From an uncultured Allosphingosinicella sp. (GTDB taxonomy: Bacteria; Pseudomonadota; Alphaproteobacteria; Sphingomonadales; Sphingomonadaceae): a stretch of DNA of 64,000 nucleotides. Below the pieces are notes generated by a model, which was given only the letters and a program-made list of their open reading frames with translations, was not told where the DNA came from and made no database searches. The position numbers were made by a program, and so were the translations under genes. The stretch spans positions 1-64,000 of the forward strand of contig CAKTCN010000010.1 of the NCBI GenBank assembly GCA_934539295.1, in the 5' to 3' direction. Of the stretch, positions 55,100 to 62,483 are shown piece after piece; within the stretch, counting starts at the first letter, position 1, and every line of letters begins with the position of its first letter.

Positions 55100-55714
55100 A
55101 TGGCAAGCCGCAAAGCCGGGCCCAAGCAGGTTCCGACGGACGAAGCACCTGCCGCGACGGAGTCGCTTTCCCCGCCGGCCACCATGGTCGAGCAGTTTGT
55201 CGAGACCATCAAGGAAGGAAGCGAGCATATGGCTACCACTGCACCTGCTGCCGATCAGGCCGCCCAGGCGACTGCCGCTGCCGGCACCGCCGCCACCGAG
55301 AAGTTCCAGGCCGCCTTCGGCGACATCAACGGCCGTGCCAAGGCTGCCGTCGAGAAGAGCAGCAAGCTGATGGAAGAGTTCACCGACCTCGCCCGCGGCA
55401 ATGTCGAAGCGCTGGTCGCTTCGTCCAAAATCGCGGCCAAGGGCGTCGAGACGCTCGGCCAGGGCGCCGCCGATTATGGCCGCCGCAGCTTCGAGGAAGC
55501 CTCGGCCGCGCTCAAGAGCTTCGCCGAAGTGAAGTCGCCCACCGACTTCTTCAAGCTCCAGAGCGACTTCGCCCGCTCGGCGTTCGACAGCTGGGTTTCG
55601 GAAAGCTCCAAGGCGAGCGAGACCGTCGTGAAGCTCGCCGGGGACGTCGCCGAGCCGATCACCAGCCGCTATTCGGTTGCGGTCGAGCGCGTGAAGAGCG
55701 TTTCGTCCTACTAA
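55100..55714 (+). CDS. Phasin family protein
   Basis: A 204-residue amphipathic helical protein that coats polyhydroxyalkanoate granules. The N-terminal 60 residues are Ala/Pro-rich and flexible. The phasin core (about 65-195) has FQAAFGDINGRAKAAVEKSS, the family segment DLARGNVEALVASSKIAAKG, and LKSFAEVKSPTDFFKLQSDF, ending at AEPITSRYSVAVERVK. Heptad-like spacing is visible. It lies 87 bp after phaC with a PhaR-like site in between, and ends before a strong terminator, so it likely has both read-through and its own promoter. Confidence 0.93.
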   Translation: MASRKAGPKQVPTDEAPAATESLSPPATMVEQFVETIKEGSEHMATTAPAADQAAQATAAAGTAATEKFQAAFGDINGRAKAAVEKSSKLMEEFTDLARGNVEALVASSKIAAKGVETLGQGAADYGRRSFEEASAALKSFAEVKSPTDFFKLQSDFARSAFDSWVSESSKASETVVKLAGDVAEPITSRYSVAVERVKSVSSY

Positions 55715-55746
55715 GCATCCACCTTCCGTTTCGGCGGAACGGGGCA

Positions 55747-55780
55747 AAGGGCGGTCGCTTCGGGGGGAGCGGCCGCCCTT
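55747..55780 (+). terminator. Rho-independent terminator after the phasin gene
   Basis: Thirteen-base arms AAGGGCGGTCGCT and AGCGGCCGCCCTT (one G-U pair) around an 8-base loop, followed by CTTG. It begins 33 bp past the phasin stop and is the best intrinsic terminator in the window. Confidence 0.75.
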
Positions 55781-55784
55781 CTTG

Positions 55785-56025
55785 CGTACAGGCCAGCCCA
55801 AAATCGCCCGGACGTCTGCTGACGACCCAGAAACAGTCGTTCGGGTGGCTCAACCGCGTGCCTGTAAGCGGACAGGCAGCTATCTGCTCCGACAGCACTG
55901 CGCTGTCGTGGCTGAACGTCTTGGCCTGGGTGGAAAGCGGACGACCAGTTGTGTGGTATCTTGGCACTATGAGCGATGGCATCGATCGATGGCAACAGGC
56001 GGGTTTGATGCACTTCTAGCGCTAT
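55785..56025. other. Non-coding left part of the phasin-clpS islet
   Basis: No convincing gene. The sequence is less GC-rich than the flanks, has short frames without ribosome-binding sites on both strands, and includes one copy of the CTGGGTGGAAAGCGGAC repeat (55926-55942). It looks like decayed intergenic or formerly coding DNA. Confidence 0.45.
55912..55942 (+). repeat. CTGAACG-N7-CTGGGTGGAAAGCGGAC repeat, copy 1
   Basis: Shares the exact 17-mer CTGGGTGGAAAGCGGAC, and CTGAACG at identical spacing, with 56528-56558 (25 of 31 bases identical overall). The two copies flank the hypothetical gene at 56026-56427, 616 bp apart. Confidence 0.65.
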
Positions 56026-56427
56026 ATGCCGGAGAAGAGGGGCCTCACAGGTTGGCACTTCAGTCCGGATAAAGCCGGCCTCGACAGCACCATCACTCTG
56101 GTGGAACTCCTCGGTGCGGCCACTTACCCTGTGAAGCGCACGCTCCGTTTGACCAGGCCGTCTGAGCAGACAGCAAGCAGCCCGTTCGCTTCTTTGAACG
56201 GTCGTAAGGTCATCGCGCCCAAATCGCTTCAGCTCTCCGCGGACGGCACCCGCCCAGCCGATCTTTGGCAGGTGGAGGAGGAGGGAGGTCGCGTGAGACT
56301 GCGCCTCGGACCCAAAGCGCTAATGGAACTCTTGGACGGCCTCCGGGAACTCCAACAACGCGGCTACGGCGACTTGTCTGTCGGACCGACACAAGGCGAA
56401 CGTCCTCAAAACATCTGGTTGTGGTGA
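56026..56427 (+). CDS. Hypothetical protein in the islet
   Basis: A 133-residue protein of no family I can name with confidence. The pattern GWHFSPDKAGLDSTITLVELL, an internal LTRPSEQTAS linker, LWQVEEEGGRVRLRLGPKALMELLDGLRELQQRGYGDLSVG and a final NIWLW looks like a small folded alpha/beta protein, not random translation. It is the first ATG after an in-frame stop, and I see no good ribosome-binding site. Codon use is less GC-biased than in the core genes around it. It precedes the S66 peptidase in the same direction. A real but fast-evolving accessory gene is likely. Confidence 0.5.
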   Translation: MPEKRGLTGWHFSPDKAGLDSTITLVELLGAATYPVKRTLRLTRPSEQTASSPFASLNGRKVIAPKSLQLSADGTRPADLWQVEEEGGRVRLRLGPKALMELLDGLRELQQRGYGDLSVGPTQGERPQNIWLW

Positions 56428-56527
56428 GTGCTTGCTGATGTCCGCACCTGGGTCGTTTGCTGGCAGGCCGCTTTCCCGCCTGTAGCCGCCAGTCCGTTTC
56501 CGGGCGCGTCAGCGCTGACCGGAATGC

Positions 56528-56558
56528 CTGAACGGCGACAACTGGGTGGAAAGCGGAC
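56528..56558 (+). repeat. CTGAACG-N7-CTGGGTGGAAAGCGGAC repeat, copy 2
   Basis: Second copy of the 31-bp repeat described at 55912. It lies between the hypothetical gene and the S66 peptidase. Sequences of the form TGGGTGGAAAGCGGAC recur in intergenic DNA of sphingomonads. Confidence 0.65.
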
Positions 56559-56715
56559 TGGCGGGTTCTAGCTGTGGACGGCAGGAGAGCTGCCAGGTTC
56601 TCCTCGCGCCACGCTCCCTGCTGAACGACTTGCCGCATTAGAAATCAACTTGGCCGATTTGCGCTAGTTGGTGATCAAGACGGCCTCTAGTCGGTGCCAC
56701 AAGGGGGACCACAGA

Positions 56716-57753
56716 TTGCAGAGACGAGCCTTTCTAGCGAGCGGCGTTCTGGCCGCTGCTGCCACTTCCTTGCCCGGCCAGGTCCGAGCACGGCCGAACG
56801 CCGGCCTGGTTAAGCCCAAGGTGCTGCGTCCAGGGGAGCGGGTCGCGATCATCAACCCCAGCACTACGATCCACGATCCTGCCAGCGTTGATCGCGCCAA
56901 AGCGGTACTGGAAGCGCTGGAGCTTACGCCGGTGATCCCTCCTTCGTTGCTAATACGACCGCGCGACCTCAGCGGATCTGTTCGCCACCGGCTTGACGAG
57001 CTGCACGGCGCGTTCGTCGATCCTTCGATCCGAGGCGTGTTCTGCGCACGGGGCGGATACGGGATCAGCGAGATCATCACCGACGTGGATTATGACTTGA
57101 TCGGTCGCAATCCAAAGACATTCCTTGGTTTTAGTGACCTAACCCCTCTGCACCTTGCAATTCAGAAGCGTACCGGCCTCGTAACCTTCCACGGGCGCAT
57201 GCCGTCCCTCACCCGTTTTCCCGACTTTGCATTGAAAGCGGCGCAGCGTGCGATGTGCCGCTTGGAGCCATTGGGGACATTGCATAATCCTGAGGAGACT
57301 AACCCGCTCCGTCCAGTCTACCCGCTGCGAACGATCTCGCCTGGGACAGCATCCGGCCGTTTGGTGGGCGGAAATCTGGCCATGTTGCTGACGACGCTCG
57401 GCACTCCTTGGGAGGTCGATACGCGTGGCGCGATCCTCTTCTTCGAAGAGGTGGATGAGGCGAGATATGCCGTCGCCCGTATGCTGCGGACACTGAAGCA
57501 TGCCGGCAAGTTCAAGGATGTGGCAGGCATCGTCGTGGGTGCCTGCGCTCGGTGTGACGAACCATCCGACGTTACGCCATATACGCTCAACGAGATATTC
57601 GATCAGGTACTTGGCGACCTCGGCGTTCCCGTTTTTAGCGGCCTCGTTTTAGGGCATACCGACGAGCAGCTTACGATCCCCTTAGGCGTGCAGGCCCGAA
57701 TGGACGCAGGCACACGTACGCTCACTGTCTTAGAAGCTGGTGTTGCAGCCTGA
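56716..57753 (+). CDS. S66 family LD-carboxypeptidase, Tat-exported
   Basis: A 345-residue serine peptidase of the LdcA/MccF family that cleaves the L,D bond of murein tetrapeptides (LdcA) or peptidyl-nucleotide toxins (MccF). From the TTG at 56716, preceded by AGGGGGA, the N-terminus MQRRAFLASGVLAAAATSL is a twin-arginine signal. The nucleophile is Ser140 in FLGFSDLTPLH after ARGGYGISE. The acidic residue lies in LFFEEVDEARYAVARML and the histidine in GLVLGHTDEQLTIPLG. The frame is open to 56668. GC content and codon choice are lower-biased than core genes, suggesting acquisition. E. coli LdcA is cytoplasmic, so export here is notable. Confidence 0.88.
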   Translation: MQRRAFLASGVLAAAATSLPGQVRARPNAGLVKPKVLRPGERVAIINPSTTIHDPASVDRAKAVLEALELTPVIPPSLLIRPRDLSGSVRHRLDELHGAFVDPSIRGVFCARGGYGISEIITDVDYDLIGRNPKTFLGFSDLTPLHLAIQKRTGLVTFHGRMPSLTRFPDFALKAAQRAMCRLEPLGTLHNPEETNPLRPVYPLRTISPGTASGRLVGGNLAMLLTTLGTPWEVDTRGAILFFEEVDEARYAVARMLRTLKHAGKFKDVAGIVVGACARCDEPSDVTPYTLNEIFDQVLGDLGVPVFSGLVLGHTDEQLTIPLGVQARMDAGTRTLTVLEAGVAA

Positions 57754-57998
57754 CCCGCCAGGGTGAACCAAGCAAATTGCATGCAATGCGGATGGCTGCT
57801 TTTGGGGTCAGCGGCGTTGATCGTGCCCGACCGCGATTGGGTCGGTTGCAGTCGGTCTGGAATAGCAGAAGCTGACTCGCAGCTATGCCGTCTCAAACGC
57901 CAAGAGCAAACCGGCAGGAAAGTCCCCTTAGCAGGCGAACCACTTTCCTACAGCCGAGTCGCCGTGGCACCTCCCGGACGGCTCTTTCTCAATCGGCT

Positions 57999-58064
57999 CT
58001 ATTTGGCGCGCGCAAGCGCAAGAGCAGGCGCCTGCGTGTGAATCCGGTGTGAACTTCCGTTCAT
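57999..58064 (-). other. Possible 21-residue peptide, repeat copy 1
   Basis: On the minus strand an ATG at 58064 opens a 21-codon frame beginning MNGSSHRIHTQAPALALAR and ending at TAG. The first 18 bases are identical to the copy at 58289, and the two align codon for codon without gaps (44 of 63 bases). No Shine-Dalgarno is visible. The 5' context is TCAACATG in this copy and GCAACATG in the other. Could be a tiny coding gene, a structured RNA or just a duplicated intergenic element. Confidence 0.35.
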
Positions 58065-58208
58065 GTTGACGCCCATCGACATGGGCGAACTGCGACGCTG
58101 TTCCACGATCGTGCCACCATCGGCCCGGCAGCCGGGCGGGCTCCGGTGCGGACGATCCGCCCCTCTCGCTTGCGGGCCATCGCATCCCGTCGCGGCATCG
58201 CCGGCGCA

Positions 58209-58289
58209 TCATACACTCGGCTCTGCCGATCCGCGTGAAAACGCGAAAGCAGGCGTCTTGGCGTGCACTTAGTGTGAACTTCCGTTCAT
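58209..58289 (-). other. Possible peptide repeat copy 2 (stop-interrupted)
   Basis: Same element as 57999-58064. The ATG at 58289 gives MNGSSH, then TAA. The same frame resumes with GTG and reads VHAKTPAFAFSRGSAEPSV to a TGA, aligning with HTQAPALALAR of copy 1 after the stop. It is either a decayed duplicate or a two-part arrangement. Confidence 0.3.
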
Positions 58290-58407
58290 GTTGCCGTGCC
58301 GCGAGCGGCCGGCCGCTCCACCTGCGGCAATCCGTGAGGCTGGGTCGTCTTGTCGCGCGCGCGCCTCTTGCCGCGAGGGGGCCGCATCCCTTATTTACCG
58401 TGCAATC

Positions 58408-58761
58408 ATGCTGACCAACGAAATGCAGATCCGGGCCGGTGACGACAGGCGCGGCGAGGACGACGAGAACGGCCTCGGCGTAGCGACCCGCACCCGAACC
58501 CGCACCAAGACGCCTTCGCCCTACAAGGTGTTGATGCTGAACGACGATTACACGCCCATGGAGTTCGTCGTGCTGTGTCTCCAGCGATTCTTCCGCATGG
58601 ACATAGAGGCCGCGACTCGCGTCATGCTCCACGTCCATCAGCGCGGCGTCGGCGTGTGCGGGATCTTCAGCTACGAAGTGGCGGAAACCAAGGTCAGCCA
58701 GGTTATCGACTTCGCGCGGGAGAACCAGCACCCGCTCCAATGCACGCTCGAAAAGGCCTGA
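58408..58761 (+). CDS. clpS: ClpS adaptor protein
   Basis: Delivers N-degron substrates to the ClpAP protease. The 117-residue protein has a flexible N-terminus (about 1-35, [13 protein letters not shown]) and the ClpS fold with [20 protein letters not shown] (N-end-rule pocket), [22 protein letters not shown] and [10 protein letters not shown]. The ATG at 58408 is chosen, and another in-frame ATG at 58423 is possible. clpA would normally be nearby but is not in this window. The phasin-clpS-murA order is common in the group, here with the S66 islet inserted. Confidence 0.94.
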   Translation: MLTNEMQIRAGDDRRGEDDENGLGVATRTRTRTKTPSPYKVLMLNDDYTPMEFVVLCLQRFFRMDIEAATRVMLHVHQRGVGVCGIFSYEVAETKVSQVIDFARENQHPLQCTLEKA

Positions 58762-58804
58762 AGGCGTCGGCGGACTGACAGCCTTCGTTCAGGATCGGGC
58801 GCCC

Positions 58805-59539
58805 TCAGCCTGCCGAAGGCAGCCAGCTCGTGTCGATCGCGGCGAAGCGGTCCACGAAGCTCGCTTCCACCATCAGCCCCGCTTCGTTCAATATCTCGAT
58901 GCTGCTGCCGTTGCGCGCGATCAGGCCATCATCGACCAGGCCGCGCATCATGCGGTTGACGTGCACGGCCGTGAGGCCGGTCGCATCGCCTATCTCTTCC
59001 TGCGTGAACGGCATGTTGAATGCGGTGAGGTCCGGCCCCTTGCTGATGCGCAGGCGCGCCACCAGCTCGCAGATGAGCAGCGCGACGCGGGCGCGGGCCG
59101 ATGTGCGGCCGATCGAGGCAAGCCGGTCGGCGAGCAGCGCGCGCTCGGCCAGCACGATGTTGAAGATCACGCCGGCCAGGCGCGGATAGTCGCGGAACAG
59201 CAGCGCCACCTTGTCGCGGCGCAGCGGGCACAGCCGCACGTCGGTGACCGCCATGACCGACTCGGACGAATGGCCGAATGCCAGCGTCGAAAGTCCCATG
59301 AGATCGCCGGCATAATGGAGCCGCATGATCTGCCGGCTGCCGTTGTTCAATATGCAGTAGCTATGCAGCCAGCCGCTCTGCACGATGTACAGCTCGCGAC
59401 CGTCCTCATTCTCGCCCTGGATAACCGAGCCGCGCCTGAACGAACGGGACTGGTCCTCCAGCCGTTCCAGCACCTCTTGTTCCTGCGCAGTCAAACGGAC
59501 GTGATTTGCAAGGCGCTCGGCCAGGCAACTACCCCCCAC
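58805..59539 (-). CDS. Crp/Fnr family transcriptional regulator
   Basis: A 244-residue regulator with an N-terminal cyclic-nucleotide-binding-type jelly roll (RRGSVIQGENEDGRELYIVQSGWL, LHYAGDLMGLSTLAFG), a dimerisation helix (VLAERALLADRLASIGRTSA) and a C-terminal Crp-type helix-turn-helix (FTQEEIGDATGLTAVHVNRMMRGLVDDGLI). The E-x-x-V-x-R recognition helix seen here as TAVHVNRMM is FNR/FixK-like. There is no N-terminal Fe-S cysteine cluster. The GTG at 59539 gives the usual MGGSCLAERLANHV start. The frame is open to 59563. It is preceded by an FNR-like box, suggesting autoregulation, and is divergent from murA. Confidence 0.9.
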   Translation of the reverse strand: MGGSCLAERLANHVRLTAQEQEVLERLEDQSRSFRRGSVIQGENEDGRELYIVQSGWLHSYCILNNGSRQIMRLHYAGDLMGLSTLAFGHSSESVMAVTDVRLCPLRRDKVALLFRDYPRLAGVIFNIVLAERALLADRLASIGRTSARARVALLICELVARLRISKGPDLTAFNMPFTQEEIGDATGLTAVHVNRMMRGLVDDGLIARNGSSIEILNEAGLMVEASFVDRFAAIDTSWLPSAG

Positions 59540-59607
59540 GACGCACCATCCCCCGATAAGCACCTAAACTAAGCGTTCGCTTCTAGAACCGAAAAATCGC
59601 TTCTGCT

Positions 59608-59621
59608 CTGATCGAAATCAA
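59608..59621. promoter_or_regulatory. FNR/FixK-type box upstream of the Crp/Fnr gene
   Basis: CTGATCGAAATCAA matches the consensus TTGAT-N4-ATCAA at nine of ten positions. It lies 69-82 bp before the regulator's start and about 100 bp before the divergent murA, so the regulator may control itself and possibly murA. Confidence 0.5.
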
Positions 59622-59721
59622 GAAATCCTTACGCACGCGTTATTTAGCCATGCTCATCCCGTGCAGCATCACCCCGCCGCGGCAGGTTGCGGCAAGGCGT
59701 GACGCTCCCTAGAAGCTGCCC

Positions 59722-61002
59722 ATGGACAAGATCATCATCGAAGGCGGCCGCAGGCTGGAAGGAACCATCGCGATTTCGGGTGCCAAGAATGCGGCCCTGA
59801 CATTGCTACCCTGCGCGCTCCTGACCGAAGAGCCGCTCACCCTTCGCAACCTGCCGCGCCTGGCGGATGTCGACAGCTTCGGCCACCTGCTCAACCAGCT
59901 CGGCGTCTCCACCACAGTCGAGGGTGCGCGGCCGGAGGAATTCGGCCGGGTGATGACGCTACGCGCGACCAACATCCTGTCCACCGTCGCGCCGTACGAT
60001 ATCGTCCGCAAGATGCGGGCGTCGATCCTGGTGCTCGGCCCGCTGCTCGCCCGCGCCGGCGAGGCGACGGTGTCGCTGCCCGGCGGCTGTGCGATCGGCA
60101 TGCGGCCGATCGACCTGCACCTCAAGGCGCTGGAGCAGCTCGGCGCGGAGATCGAGATCACGTCCGGCTATGTGAAGGCAACGGCGCCCAAGGGCGGCCT
60201 TCGCGGCGGCACCATCACCTTCCCGATGGTGTCGGTCGGCGCCACGGAAAATGCGCTGATGGCGGCCGTGCTCGCCAACGGCACCACCGTGATCGAGAAT
60301 GCCGCGCGCGAGCCGGAGATCACCGACCTTGCCCAGTGCCTGATCGCGATGGGCGCGGAGATCGAGGGGCTTCGCACCGACACGCTGACGGTGCATGGCA
60401 AGCCCAAGCTGCACGGCGCCACCTATGCCGTGATGGCCGACCGCATCGAGGCCGGCAGCTATGCCTGCGCGGCCGTCATCACCGGCGGATCGCTGGTGCT
60501 GGCCGGGGCGCGCAAGGACAGCATGTCCGCGATCCTGAACGAACTGGCTCATGCCGGTGCGATCGTCGAGGATGTCGCGGGCGGCATCAAGGTGAGCAGC
60601 GGCGGGGAGATCAAGCCGCTGTCGCTGTCGACCGCCCCCTACCCCGCCTTTCCGACCGACATGCAGGCGCAATTGATGGCGATGCTGACCCTCGCCAAGG
60701 GCAGCAGCCTGTTGACCGAGACGATCTTCGAGAACCGCTACATGCACGTGCCGGAGCTCAAGCGCATGGGTGCGGACATCGAGGCGAGCGGGCGTTCGGC
60801 GGTGGTCCGCGGCGTCGAATCGCTGACCGGCGCGCCGGTGATGGCTACCGACCTGCGGGCATCGATGAGCCTGATCATCGCCGGCCTCGCCGCGCAGGGC
60901 CGCACCGAAGTGTCGCGCGTCTACCACCTCGACCGCGGCTACGAGCGGCTGGAGGAAAAGCTCCAGGGCGTCGGCGCGTCGATCGAGCGCGTAGGGGACT
61001 GA
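59722..61002 (+). CDS. murA: UDP-N-acetylglucosamine 1-carboxyvinyltransferase
   Basis: Catalyses the first committed step of peptidoglycan precursor synthesis, adding enolpyruvate from PEP to UDP-GlcNAc. The 426-residue EPSP-synthase-fold protein has Lys22 in ISGAKNAAL, the catalytic Cys123 in [16 protein letters not shown] (cysteine, so fosfomycin-sensitive type), [12 protein letters not shown] and the final [15 protein letters not shown]. The ATG at 59722 is the standard start. The gene stands alone and ends in a palindromic element. Confidence 0.97.
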   Translation: MDKIIIEGGRRLEGTIAISGAKNAALTLLPCALLTEEPLTLRNLPRLADVDSFGHLLNQLGVSTTVEGARPEEFGRVMTLRATNILSTVAPYDIVRKMRASILVLGPLLARAGEATVSLPGGCAIGMRPIDLHLKALEQLGAEIEITSGYVKATAPKGGLRGGTITFPMVSVGATENALMAAVLANGTTVIENAAREPEITDLAQCLIAMGAEIEGLRTDTLTVHGKPKLHGATYAVMADRIEAGSYACAAVITGGSLVLAGARKDSMSAILNELAHAGAIVEDVAGGIKVSSGGEIKPLSLSTAPYPAFPTDMQAQLMAMLTLAKGSSLLTETIFENRYMHVPELKRMGADIEASGRSAVVRGVESLTGAPVMATDLRASMSLIIAGLAAQGRTEVSRVYHLDRGYERLEEKLQGVGASIERVGD

Positions 61003-61007
61003 CTATT

Positions 61008-61095
61008 GCCCTCACCTCTTGCGGGAGAAGGTTGGGAGAGGGGCGACGCGCAAACTCGTTCGCGCTCTCCGCCCCTCTCCACAAGGGTGAGGGGC
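61008..61095. repeat. G/C-run palindrome between convergent murA and amidohydrolase genes
   Basis: GCCCTCACC at the left pairs with GGTGAGGGGC at the right, and GGGAGAGGGGCG with CGCCCCTCTCC inside. It fills the gap between the two convergent genes and should terminate both. Confidence 0.7.
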
Positions 61096-61099
61096 TACT

Positions 61100-62419
61100 T
61101 CAGGGCAGACGCCGCTCGCCGCCGAGCTTGTAGACCTGCCCATGCTTCATCACGAAGCCGACATTTTCCAGCAGGCGCACGTCCTGCGTGGGATCGCCAG
61201 CCACCGCGATGATGTCGGCATCTTTGCCGGTTTCGATCGTACCGACCTGCGCTTCCTTGCCGAGCAATCTGGACGCATTCACCGTTGCCGCCTTGATCGT
61301 CGCGGCGGCGGGCATCCCCGCCTCCACCATCAACGCGAATTCGGCTGCATTCTGGCCATGCGGTGACACGCCGCTATCGGTACCGAACGCGATGTTGACG
61401 CCCTCCCGCCACGCGCGCCCCAGGCTCTTCTTGGCATTGTCGGCAGCCGCACGCGCCTTTTCGTACTGCGCCGAAGTCAGCGCGCCGCGCGCACCATCGG
61501 CCAGGGCAGCGGCAGGCGCGACCAGCGTCGGTACGTAGTAGGCGCCGGTGCGCTTGTAGAGGCGGAAGGTCTCGTCGTTGGTGAAGGTGCCGTGCTCGAT
61601 CGAGTTGACCCCGGCATCCAGCGCCGCGTTGACGCCGTCCACGCCATGGGCATGGGCGGCGACCTTGCGGCCGAACATGCGCGCGGTGTCGACGATCGCC
61701 TTCATCTCGTCCGGCATCATCTGCTGGTTGAGTCCGCCGGCCACGTTGCTGAGCACGCCGCCCGTGGCCGAGAATTTGATCACCTCGGCTCCGCGGGAGA
61801 TCTGCTCACGCGTGGCGCGGCGGCAATCGTCGGCGCCGTTGCAGACGTTGATCGCATCGGCCTCCCGCATGTGGGTGAGGTCGCGATTGAGGCCGTTGAC
61901 GTCGCCATGTCCACCGGAGACCGAGATGCCGCGTCCCGCGGCGACGATGGTCGGCCCCTCGAGCGCGCCCAAATTGATCGCGTCGCGCAGCGAGAAGATC
62001 AGCGCTGGATCGTTGCCGAGGTCGCGCACGGTGGTGAAGCCCGCAAGCAGCGTGTTGCGGGCGTGGAGAAGCGCAGTGAAGGCCTCGTCCTCATTGTCGC
62101 GGAACGGCTCCTGCAGCCTGGCCTGGAGCCGATCGTCCAGCCCGCGCAGGTGGACGTGCATGTCCATCAGCCCTGGCAGGACATATTGGTCGCGCAGGTC
62201 CAAGACTCGTGCGCCGGGCACGTCCACGAAGCCGTCGCGAACCTCGCTGATCGTCTTGCCCCGCACCACCACGCTGACCTGCCGGCGCGGCTGCGTCCCC
62301 GGCACGGCGAGCAAGGTGCCCGCATGAATGACCGTGACAGGCTCGGGCGTAGCAGGTGCCTGGGCAAAGGCAGGCGCGGCCAGGGCGATGGCTGCGGCCG
62401 GAAATATCGAAAGCTTCAT
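61100..62419 (-). CDS. Exported amidohydrolase family protein
   Basis: A 439-residue metal-dependent hydrolase of the amidohydrolase superfamily, imidazolonepropionase/prolidase-like branch, secreted by a signal peptide (residues 1-19, ending AFAQ). The metal ligands are in LMDMHVHLRG (HxH), a lysine in EVIKFSATGGV, histidines in VAAHAHGVDG and SIEHGTF, and the aspartate in IAFGTDSGVSPHG. Relatives act on Xaa-Pro or other dipeptides or on lactone/amide compounds. The substrate is not predictable. The ATG is preceded by GGGGGAACACC. Confidence 0.9.
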   Translation of the reverse strand: MKLSIFPAAAIALAAPAFAQAPATPEPVTVIHAGTLLAVPGTQPRRQVSVVVRGKTISEVRDGFVDVPGARVLDLRDQYVLPGLMDMHVHLRGLDDRLQARLQEPFRDNEDEAFTALLHARNTLLAGFTTVRDLGNDPALIFSLRDAINLGALEGPTIVAAGRGISVSGGHGDVNGLNRDLTHMREADAINVCNGADDCRRATREQISRGAEVIKFSATGGVLSNVAGGLNQQMMPDEMKAIVDTARMFGRKVAAHAHGVDGVNAALDAGVNSIEHGTFTNDETFRLYKRTGAYYVPTLVAPAAALADGARGALTSAQYEKARAAADNAKKSLGRAWREGVNIAFGTDSGVSPHGQNAAEFALMVEAGMPAAATIKAATVNASRLLGKEAQVGTIETGKDADIIAVAGDPTQDVRLLENVGFVMKHGQVYKLGGERRLP

Positions 62420-62483
62420 GGTGTTCCCCCTCTATTTGCCGGCAGAAGAGAACAGCCAGGTTGCGAAAGCAATGGGCTTTGCG

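Larger units (their letters stand above)
57754..58407. other. Long intergenic region upstream of clpS
   Basis: About 650 bp with no recognised gene. It holds the pair of codon-aligned direct repeats described separately (57999-58064 and 58209-58289, minus strand) and, at 58290-58400, the probable clpS promoter. The part 57760-57960 shows nothing definite. Overlapping frames on both strands are probably not expressed. Confidence 0.5.
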
